Below, piece by piece: positions 12,601 to 24,600 of a DNA stretch of 64,000 nt. Source of the DNA: Xenopus tropicalis (lineage: Eukaryota; Chordata; Amphibia; Anura; Pipidae); contig NC_030678.2 of NCBI RefSeq assembly GCF_000004195.4, forward strand, positions 89,564,904-89,628,903, read 5' to 3'. The position numbers and the translations under genes were made by a program. Numbering within the stretch: the stretch's first letter is position 1; each line of letters starts with the position of its first letter. The notes below the pieces were generated by a model. That model worked only from the letters and a program-made list of their open reading frames with translations, was not told the origin of the DNA and searched no databases.

Positions 12601-15600
12601 CACAGCACTCCTCACATTTGGATTATTTTGGTGCCAAGTCCCCTTAAAGGGCTCAAGATTATGCACATTATCCTTGTGATAAAATGCTATCATAATAGGT
12701 AGAACTGCTGCTCTGAGAGAAGAAAATTTACACCTACCTATAAAAGCTTAAGTCACTTTTTTGACTTTTAAACTTTCTGTAAAGAAAACATTTCCCCCTG
12801 AGAATAAAGTTATAAGATTCTTTGAAAAATAAATGCAGCACTTCAAAATGACTGCATAATTTAAGGCAAATCAGTGCAGACTTGCTAAGCGCATTTACTG
12901 AAGTGTCCTTGATTCTGTTTTGTTTATGGTTGCCCAACTAAATATTACACGCTGTTTGTGTACACATATAATACACTGTCTAAATTGACATTTAATAACT
13001 GTACATGGTTTAAAAAGTTTATTTAAAAAACAAACAAAAAAAAAAACAAAACTCTGAAGCTTATACTCTTGCTAAATTGTGGTTAGCATAGGGCAGTGAT
13101 CCCCAACCAGTGGCTCACAAGTAGCACGTTACTTGCTAACCCATTGAATTTTGCTCCCAGTGGCCTCAAAGCAGGTGCTTATATTTGAATTCCCGGCTTA
13201 GGTGCAAGTTACGGTTGCATTAAAACCAGGTGTACTGACAGAGCCTCCCCGTAGGCGGCCAGTCAACATATGGCTTACCACATAACCAATCACAACCCTT
13301 ATTTTATATCCCCAGAATATTTTTTCATGATAGTGTTGCTCCTTTTACTTGAATGCGGCACACGTGCCAAAGTTTGGGGACACCTGGCACAGGGTAAAAA
13401 CTTTGCTGGAAAAAAAAAATAAATTACATGGATATGCAGTTTTTGAAGCAAAAAAAAGCCATTTCTGCTTCCTAGTCGAGACATTCCCAGACAATTCCTG
13501 GCAAGTAGAGAGTACACAAAAGATAGCCATTATGCACCCATTGTTTAAAACAGGTATGGGATCACTTATCCAAAAAACAGTCTTCCAATTTATGTGAAGG
13601 CTATCACCCACAGACTCCATTTTAAGCAGATTATTGTAATTTCTAATTGTTCCTTATCATTATATGATAATAAAACATACCTTGTACTTGATGGTAACTA
13701 AGTTGCATAAATACCTTTTTGGTGACAAAACCATTATATGCAGTTCATATAATGTCTAAATGTTTTAACATTTTTAAAGGTATGGTGATCCAGATTACAG
13801 AAAAACCCTTAAGTGGAAAACCACAGATCCCAAGCATTCCTGTATAATAAGACATTAAGTAATTCCCTAAACAAAAACACCTGCTAAATGTATTTTAAGG
13901 AGAACTAAACCTTAAAAACAAATGTGGGGAATGTTGTGTTTTATATAATGAACTTGCTACACCAGTCTTAAGTTTCAGAATTTCTACAACAGCAATTATT
14001 CAGCCATTCAAAGTTCTCCACAGGGGGTCACCATCTTGGATTATGTCAGGAGTGTCAGTGACACTAACATGCTTAGTGTGCTCTGAGCAGCTGTTGAAAA
14101 GCTAAGCTTAGGGGTTGTCACATATCATAAAGCAGAAAATTAGGCTCACATGTCATAAGCTGTTACCACAGGGCTGATTATTAAATTCTGATGTAAATTG
14201 AGTTCAGAGCTACTATGTAATAAACAACTAAATTAATTTTAAATCAGTCTTGTATTCTGGCTTTTATTTTATATATAAAGTATATTGTGAATTGGTCCCT
14301 AAGCTCAGGTAACCGACAGTACCACAGAACATGTGCTGTGAATCAGCTGCAGGGCCGGAGCTTGGGGTAGGCCGGAGCTTGGGGTAGGTACCTCTCCTGC
14401 CTACCCCTAGTAAGCACTCTCTTTCCCCCACCATTTGACTAGCATCCCGTGTGCATGCGCAATTCACATGCACACATGTAGTGGCCAGGGGGTAGGGTGC
14501 CGGGGCTGAGGGTTCCCCATCGGCTTGGCCTGCCCTTGATCAGTAGAAAAGATGACTGGAAACTACTGGGGGCATCTTTAGAGGCACAGATCTTCCCTGC
14601 TTAAGGGCTGTGGTTGCCTTGGGCTGTTGCAGAATTTCAAAATATAATGTACACCATTTCTAGCCTACTGTTTTCTTGAGCTTTGGTTATCCTTTAAGAT
14701 GGCCAGATGCATCCAAGTCTAGTCTAGTTCTTTTTTATCCAATTCATCCAGAACTCTAGTATTTTACTATGCATTCATGCAAGGACCATGGTTAACCCGC
14801 ATCAAGCTTTAAGGTTAATTCCCAGTGGGTTACTGTATTTAAATGGACATTGTGCATCATATGCATCCCCTGAATTCGGCAGAGATACCAAAATGGCAGG
14901 CATAATAATCACTATCATAGTAAAAGGATAATAAAAACTGCTGTCAAAACAGTCAAGATATTGTACATTCTGGCTAGCCAATGTTAGAGCACTATGCAAG
15001 AGTAGTTACATATGATCATATCACACATATCAGCTGGAAACAGCTCAACTGAAGTGACAGACAGTTTGAACGATCAATGTTTTGAAAAATTCAGTACTAA
15101 AAAAAACAAGCATGGGACACAAAATATCTGCTCAGCAGATTTCAGTGTAATGTTATCGGATGTCAGAAACCATGTTCCCATGTTATCTGATAAGCAAAAG
15201 CTGATTTAACAGTAGTTTGCAGCAAAGAATGCCTCACAAACTTTTCACAGAACAAAAGATTAACATTTGGTTTATCAAGCCAACAGACTATACATATATT
15301 TGATAACATGATCCGTATCTAAGAAGGAACCAATAATTTCACATCAGCACTTTTTTTTTTTTGGCCTCACTTACCTTACTAAGGTGTCTGGTTTGCTGAG
15401 TTGATTGTTTGGAATACAGTTCTCTGTGGGATCTTTGTGAGTGTTTGGACTCTTACTGCTGCATTTCTTCTTGTCATTCTTGGTTGATGACGAAGATGAG
15501 GGAATGCTCCCATTAGATGCACTGTGGCTACGAGGGGATGAATTTGCAGTCCCTGTTGTATTCTTGTAGTTCTTAGAGGAAGCTGTGCATGGATCCTCTT

Positions 15601-18600
15601 TTAAGAGGTTCTCTGTACTCCCTAAATCATTATTTAATCGTTTGCTGTTGATATGGTTCTCCATATACTCAATTTCTTGCACTTTAGAGTCTGTGGGCTG
15701 CAAGATATTATTATTAATACCCAAATTCTGTCTTTTTACATCTTTGTCTTTGCCCTTCTCTTTGTATTCCAGCTCTGGTAATGTGCTGGATATTTTTTTA
15801 TTTGAAGAAAGTCCACCATTGTGCTGTAACAGTACTGAAGAATCCATTTCAGATAAGCCTTTTGCAGCTGCAGATTTAATGAGAGAAATAAATTACTGAC
15901 CAGAAGAAAAATCCCCTGATATGCTAGAAAGAGGGTCAAGATCTAGGGTAGACTCCCTGTGGAGAGGGATACAGTAAAATGGGAAAGCGATTAATATTAA
16001 AGTAGTTTTGCAACCTAATTTAATTATCACCCACAAGTCTGCAAACACCCCTTCCAGTAGTTAAAAAAATATAATGTGGTCCAAATCCAAATACTGTGCT
16101 GTTTACACCCACCTTCTTCTGCTTCCCTTTCTTGCCTCTGTAACATCTGTTGCTCTGGTGGCAATGCCTGTTGCAAAAGCTGCATATAAAACTCATTTTC
16201 CTTTTGCACCTCCTTTTGCTTTCTTAATCGCATTTTATAACTTACATAACTTTTGAATCCAAATCCCAGGGTGACCACAGGATAACCAATACTAGAGAGA
16301 GAGGAAAAAAAAAAAACCTTTATGGAATATATAACATAGAACCATTACTAAATTGTTTTGTTGACCCTGTCATTTATGTATATTGAAATACTGGTACAGG
16401 TATAGCATCTATTACCTAAAAGTCCCTTATTGAGAAAGCAGAATTACAGGAATGCTCCAGAGAGTCCCGATTAGGCAAACCTTTTTTTTTTTTCTTTTTA
16501 ATGCTTCCTAATTTACATAGATGAACAATAATGAAGAGAAGCATACCAAAAAATGTGTAAGATATTTTGTATTTACTTTTCTTTTACTATGCCCGATTGT
16601 AGAATCGGTGAGTGCATGCTGTATCCATTGGTATAGATTACTTCTTCTAGTTTTAAGTCTGAGTAATACACACCCAGTCCCCATATTTCTACAGGTGAGC
16701 TTCTGACTGTGGGGCCCTTTCACTATTTTTTGCTTGTCCTTTCAAAAATAAAACAGTACCTTGTAATTGATGTTAACTAAGCCAACATGGCAAAACAGTC
16801 CTATTTGTTAATGAGTAAATGATTTTTAGTAGCTTTAAAAGTGTGGTGATCTAAATTACCCCTTATCAAAAAAAAAAAAAAAAGTTCCCATGTATTCCAG
16901 CATTCCATAGGGTCTGAGGAAACTTCCATTTGAGGTTGAACTTCCATTTGAGGTCAAGAGGAAACTATTAAGATTCACAATGCTTTAATCTTCACTAAGC
17001 ATTAATAAATTCCATGTGCAATAGCTTTAAGACACACCATCCAAAAAGCAGGTATTCAGAAAGCTCAGCATTACAGGAAGGCCAACTAGAAAAACTATAG
17101 CGCTACTAGGATACACAGCACTGTACACTGCACAATTTTACATTATAGAAAACAACGCAAAGGGAAGACATAATAATAAATACATATACAGTTATTAAAA
17201 GGACATAACCCCCCCCCCCCCCCCCCCCCACTAAAAAAAATGTACTACATTTTACTACAATAGTTTAGCAGCTTTTAGGCATGAAGCCCTGAAAATATGT
17301 TAAAAGCTTGTATCCAAATAAACCCACCAATCAGTTAACAGTGCCATTAGATTTTTTTTTTTTTAAAAGGAGGAAACCCCATAATCTCTAACATGCAGAG
17401 GAGAGGAGAGTACATTTGTTCTGATAAAAATAAAACAACAGTTATTCCTACCAGTGTGCAGCAAAAGGACGACATAGGTCTACATGAAAATTCTTCAGAT
17501 CTTTAAACCTAATTGCAGCTTCGATATATACAAACAATATCCATAGTGAGACAGTGGGCAAACATACCCCTCTTTCTGTATTTAAAAAAAAAAAAAGACA
17601 AAAAAAGACAATAGTTATTACATGATGACTTATTCTTACCCATTAACAAATTCATTAAAGGGGTGGTTTGCTTTATGTTAACTTTTAGTATGTTATAGAA
17701 TGTCCTTACCACAAGAAACAAGGGTAATCATTTAAACTGTCACCAGCCTAACTCTAAGGGGCTGATTTACTAAGACACGAATTCGAATTGGAAAAATTCT
17801 GATTGGAAAACAAACATTTTGCGACATTTTCGTATTTTTGCGATTTTTTCGTCGCCGTTACGACTTTTCGTAAATTGTTGCGACTTTTTCGTAGCCGTTA
17901 CGATATGCTCGTAATCTTGTCGCGACTTTTTCGTATTGAGCGCTCGTAAACTGCGGGCAAAACTTTCAGACTTCATGATTTTGGAAGCCTCCCATAGGAC
18001 TCAATGGCACTCTGCAGCTCCAACATGGCCCAAGAAAAGTCACCATACTGAAGCTTGAATGAATCCGAATCTTTCGTACTCGGTGCGAAAGCTGCGAAAA
18101 AGTCCCGACTTTTCGCGCAAGTCGTAACACTACGAAAAAGTCGCTACATTTTGTGAAACAGTCGTAACGGCTATGAAAAAGTCGCGTCAATTTTCCGAAA
18201 AATCGCAAAATACCGATCATTACGAAAAAAACGCATTCGGCCAGTTCGTGCATTAGTAAATGTGCCCCTAAGACTTTCTTTGAATCCTCTGAGAGAAAAG
18301 GTTAAGAAACGCTAGAGGAGGTGCTAAATGTAAGGTTAAAATGATAGGTCTGCTCATAGCCTTAAAGAAGAACGAAAGGTAAAAATATAATGCCTGCCCC
18401 TATAGTAGGTCTCTGATAGAACTAGCAGATCGCTATGTTTTTAGTCCATAAAATCCTTTTATTAAAAAGTTTTACCTGTTCCTAATCTGAATCCTGTCTG
18501 TAGTAACACTGCCGCCATCTTAGTAAAGGAAGCGCTGACCACAAATTGCTAATACGCAAAAAAAATTGTCCACTTGTCCCGAGTTGCACGTTATTGCCGA

Positions 18601-21600
18601 GAGGAGAACTTAGTTTTTTTACAGACATGCGTAATAGATAAAAATCGGCTAATGCGACTTAAGGCTGCCGGCGGCAGCTGGGAGGAAACATAGCCAACTC
18701 TTGGATGCACTTCAAGCAGCGCGTTTCCTACTGAATGCCAGCAGGCCCACAAGAATAAGCCAGCGTGCTGTAAGTTATACAAAAGGATGCCTTTATAATA
18801 AGAGTTTTATTTTTTTAACCTTTCATTGTCCTTTAAAGATATTCAATAAAACTATGCCCTTGTAGTAATGCACTATTCATTATATATAATATTATTGTCT
18901 AGTACACTTTAAATACGTCTTCTGACACCATGAGCTAGAAAGTCGAGATATTTTAAAATATACATGCAAAACATATACACCTTCCTAAAATTCATTTTTA
19001 TTTTGAACAAGCCTGGTAGTATTATTTTCATAGCAAAACAGTGCTACTTACCTGTGTGCCAAACATACTGTACCCAAACATAGGTACTGGCTGCAAAAAA
19101 CAGCCACTGTACTGGTATAAATAGAAGACATATTATATCTGATGTGAATGCTACACACACAAAAAATACTGAGAATGCCTGAAACAAATCAGAAAAAAAA
19201 TGGCTGTTAGATTTTAGAAACCACAGGTAACATAAACAAGACATCTAACTAACTCAAGACTCCCTTTTTTTCATAGCAACAAAATACCTTCCCACATGGC
19301 ATACTGAGAATTGCCTCTGCTAAAACATTCAAAATATTCATTTTAGCAGTAGCAATTCTCAGTATTCTCTATGACAAGGAATTTTCTGGCATTTGTAGCT
19401 GTGACAAAACTAACCATGCCATTGTCCTAAAAACCCAAAGACATAATTTCATGTATTTTTACATTTTAGCAAAAAATGATTCCATTAACAAAATGTTAAG
19501 CAATAATAGATATTTTATGTCATACTTGTTAGGAAGTTTAAATTAACAGTGCAAAAACAGGTTTATCTCATATTTCTTTTTGGAATACATTTTAACAATG
19601 TGGTACCCAAATGTTTTTATAAAGACTTTTGGTAAAACAACTATGACTAATGTCTGGATCACATGGAGGGTACTCCACAGTCCCATGTAGTCTGTTCAGT
19701 CGAATTTTATAGCCAGATCAACTGGCTAAACGTTACTTTCACAAGCCCAGTAAGCCCTGCTTTTACTTTGATAAAAAATACATACCAGTCCTTGGTATCT
19801 GAACGAGTCATATACACTCCTGATAAACAGCCAGAAAGGCCACAGGTATTCAAATCTGAACTCCAGGACGAAGTCTGCCAGTAATACTAGCGCCCAGACA
19901 ACCAAGAACTTTAGATACAAGAAGGTACTGCAAGGGGAAAAATATAGGTAAATTAACAGCTCTATATTTACAAAACAAAGACACATGTCACTTGAACACA
20001 TCATTGCAAACTAGAATAAAAATGATGGTAGCGATAAAGTATATAAAGAGAAAAGAGAAAAAAAAAAAAAGATACAGTCAAAGGAAAATAGTAGCAGCAT
20101 TACCAGTGTAACAGATTTACAATCATAAACTTGCAACTTAAAACTTTGGCCTACATACCCTTCTCTGTATTAGGGCAATGACACAACGCTACTTGTAGCC
20201 AGCTATTTGTCTCGGTTACAAAATAGACAATACTGATAATTGTTTTAGTAGAGACAGTTCTCAGTACTGTCTATGGCAGGGTATTTTCTGGCATTTTGTA
20301 GCTGCAACAAATAGCTGGCTACAAGTAGCTCCTTGTCCAAGCACTTACAGTGGTGTGAAAAACTATTTGCCCCCTTCCTGATTTCTTATTCTTTTGCATG
20401 TTTGTCACACAAAATGTTTCTGATCATCAAACACATTTAACTATTAGTCAAAGATAACACAAGTAAACACAAAATGCAGTTTTTAAATGAGGGTTTTTAT
20501 TATTTAGGGAGAAAAAAATCCAAACCTACATGGCCCTGTGTGAAAAAGTAATTGCCCCCTGAACCTAATAACTGGTTGGGCCACCCTTAGCAGCAATAAC
20601 TGCAATCAAGCGTTTGCGATAACTTGCAACGAGTCTTTTACAGCGCTCTGGAGGAATTTTGGCCCACTCATCTTTGCAGAATTGTTGTAATTCAGCTTTA
20701 TTTGAGGGTTTTCTAGCATGAACCGCCTTTTTAAGGTCATGCCACAACATCTCAATAGGATTCAGGTCAGGACTTTGACTAGGCCACTCCAAAGTCTTCA
20801 TTTTGTTTTTCTTCAGCCATTCAGAGGTGGATTTGCTGGTGTGTTTTGGGTCATTGTCCTGCTGCAGCACCCAAGATCGCTTCAGCTTGAGTTGACGAAC
20901 AGATGGCCGGACATTCTCCTTCAGGATTTTTTGGTAGACAGTAGAATTCATGGTTCCATCTATCACAGCAAGCCTTCCAGGTCCTGAAGCAGCAAATCAA
21001 CCCCAGACCATCACACTACCACCACCATATTTTACTGTTGGTATGATGTTCTTTTTCTGAAATGCTGTGTTACTTTTACGCCAGATGTAACGGGACACGC
21101 ACCTTCCAAAAAGTTCAACTTTTGTCTCGTCGGTCCACAAGGTATTTTCCCAAAAGTCTTGGCAATCATTGAGATGTTTTTTAGCAAAATTGAGACGAGC
21201 CTTAATGTTCTTTTTGCTTAAAAGTGGTTTGGGCCTTGGAAATCTGCCATGCAGGCCGTTTTTGCCCAGTCTCTTTCTTATGGTGGAATTGTGAACACTG
21301 ACCTTAATTGAGGCAAGTGAGGCCTGCAGTTCTTTAGATGTTGTCCTGGGGTCTTTTGTGGCCTCTCGGATGAGTTGTCTCTGCGCTCTTGGGGTAATTT
21401 TGGCCGGCCGGCCACTCCTGGGAAGGTTCACCACTGTTCCATGTTTTTGCCATTTGTGGATAATGGCTCTCACTGTGGTTCGCTGGAGTCCCAAAGCTTT
21501 AGAAATGGCTTTATAACCTTTACCAGACTGATAGATCTCAATTACTTTTGTTCTCATTTGTTCCTGAATTTCTTTGGATCTTGGCATGATGTCTAGCTTT

Positions 21601-24600
21601 TGAGGTGCTTTTGGTCTACTTCTCTGTGTCAGGTAGCTCCTATTTAAGTGATTTCTTGATTGAAACAGGTGTGGCAGTAATCAGGCCTGGGGGTGACTAC
21701 AGAAATTGATATTGAAATTGAAAATTGAAATTGATAAACCACAGTTAAGTTATTTTTTAACAAGGGGGGCAATCACTTTTTCACACAGGGCCATGTAGAT
21801 TTGGAGTTTTTTTTCTCCCTTAATAACGTAAACCTTCATTTAAAAACTGCATTTTGTGTTCAATTATGTTATCTTTGACTAATAGTTAACGGTTTTTGAT
21901 GAGCAGAAACATTTAAGTGTGACAAACATGCAAAAGAATAAGAAATCAGGAAGGGGGCAAATAGTTTTTCACACCACTGTACATTGTCTAGTTATAATCA
22001 AGCGCACAACCTATTCCAAAGTAAGTAACTGCATGTACACAATTACTGACCAAAAATCAAGATATATGGTGTGCTCCAAATCAGTTCTCCGATTAAAATA
22101 TCAAGAATGAACAATATTTATAGAGCATTTTACAGGAAATGTTACCAAGCTGTTATGTATAATTATCATGAATTGACTTAGTACAAAAAGCCAAAAAGGT
22201 TCCCGATGAAAGGCATTTTGGTAAACACTTAGGGAAATAAGATAACAGACTAATATTATTGCAAAAAATTAAAGAGTTCTTCATAAAAAATGTATATTAT
22301 ACACTAAAGAAACAGTACATAAACCTTTAACACACCACACAACTTCATTAAACAAAGGTTTATGTGGCTAAAAGACATTCAAATGAACTTGCATACATAC
22401 AAGCCAGTCCATTAAACACTGAAATACAATTGCAGTCTAATCTGCAGTGGTTATCATTTCTGCCATGCTGGTGTCTTAGGGCCGTGGCAGACAGGGAGAT
22501 TAGTTGGCGATTGCAACGCCGAATCTCCCTTGTTGCGGGCGACTAATCTCCCCGAAATGCCATCCCACCGGCGATTTACATTCTTTGGGGAAATCAGTCG
22601 CCTGCAACAAGGGAGACTTGTCACGCGGGGACTAATCTACCCATCTGCCACGGCCCGTAGGGTGAAGTCACACAGAGCTACTAGTAGCAGCTACTTGTCA
22701 TGGCTACTAAAATAGACAATGCTGATCATTTACGGATAATTGTCTCTACATGTGTTTTAGCAGAGGCAATTCTCAGTATTGTCTATGGCAGGGTATTTTC
22801 TGGCATTTAGTAGCCATGAAAAAGTAGCTGCTACTAGTAGCTCCATGTGTCTTCACCCTTAGGTTCAATTCCTTCTAGGTCACTATCTGTATGTTCTTCC
22901 TGTGCTTCAGTGGAATTCCTTCAAATACTTCAGTCTCCTCCCAAAATCCATATATGTAAAGGGCAAACATTACTTGGCTTTATAAAACGGACCATAGTTT
23001 TTAGAATATAACAAATTACAGTGGAGAAGGGGCTGATGTAAATAATCTATAATCACAGAAAATCACTGTGGTATAAATTAGCACTATAAACAAATGATAA
23101 TCCTGCTGGACCCTTTATATTAGTTTCTTTCAATACCAGTTGACCGCTAAAAAGAAATGTGGAACGACTGCAGGAGCACAGAACCGATTTCAAGTCAGGG
23201 GCCAGCAGTTCTATAAACTAGCCAATCGAATAGCACATGTAATTAGGAAAAAAAACACTATGCAGAAAAATACATCATATAATTTTATGTTTAGCAATGT
23301 GTTTTGGAAACACATGCTAACACAATAAAAAGTGATCACGCATAAAATTCTGCCCTAAGGCTAATGCCAGACGTGGCGTAGGGCTGATATTTTCGGCAAG
23401 TGGAAAAAAACGCTTGGTGAAAATACGGCCCTACGCCTGCTACTTATGCCTGCACCCAAATGAATGAGATACGCTAGGGTGCAGGCACATGTAGCTGATA
23501 TACACATAAAAACGCGAGACTTTGCATTCTGTCGCGTTTTTACACGTATTTTGGCTACATGTGCCTGCACCCGAGCGAATCTTATTCATTCGGGTGCAGG
23601 CACAAGTAGCAGGTGTAGGGCTGTATTTTCGCCAAGCATTTTTCCGCTTGCTGAAAATATCAGCCCTACGCCACGTCTGGCATCAGCCTAAAGGGGTAGG
23701 TCACCTACATTTAGTAGATTATATATTGGTTTGCACCTGGGCAGTAACTCATAGCTACCAGTCTGATTGGTTGCCATGGATAATAGCCTAGGTGCAAATT
23801 TGCCCAGTATTTATAAGTGACCTCACATCTTTTTATTCAGACCTTCAGCTATTTATCTTTCAGTCTCTCAAACCACTACCTATCAAACCTTCCAAACAAA
23901 AAAAGCTAAATAATAAACAATTGCAGGTTGTCTCAGAATACCACATGAAGAGAGTTACAGGACAAGCAACAACAAAAAGTTTTTAACTTGTTTAGCTTGT
24001 ATCTGTTAATCAAGCACACACACAAACTATTTAATGTGTGCTATTTTATGAGAGAGTTTTATTACACAGGCCTGTACTGAGCTATGAATGGCATTTGACC
24101 CTTGTTTATCTTCCTGTGTAAAAACTGAAACCAGAATATTCTATAGAGTTTATTTGCTATCTGCTGTATAAACATGCCTTTTTTTGCTATATTAATTTTG
24201 AATTGCTGCCATGCATGGCTACAGAGCAGTTTATTCATATAAACTAAACTATAGTAGTGTTTCTAAAGCAAACACAGTTTTTACCAGTCCAGTGCAGGAG
24301 TACATTATATTTGAACATATATAAAATAATTTTTTGCTGTTACTGTTCCTTTAATACTGTCTAAAAGTTATTACTTGTGTTTGGAAAAGTAGTAATAAAT
24401 TAAATAGTACAGAGTCTAAAAAAAAAAAAGAACTAATTTCTGTCTGAAAAGTCTCAAACTAAACCACAATAAAACTGGGCACTACTGTCAGGTCTGATTT
24501 TTTTCCCAAAATGCCAAAATAATTATGCTTATGTAAATGAAACTTCAAACAAAAAGGCATACGTTGCAAGCCAGGTAAATACTAGGTAAATATTAGTTAC

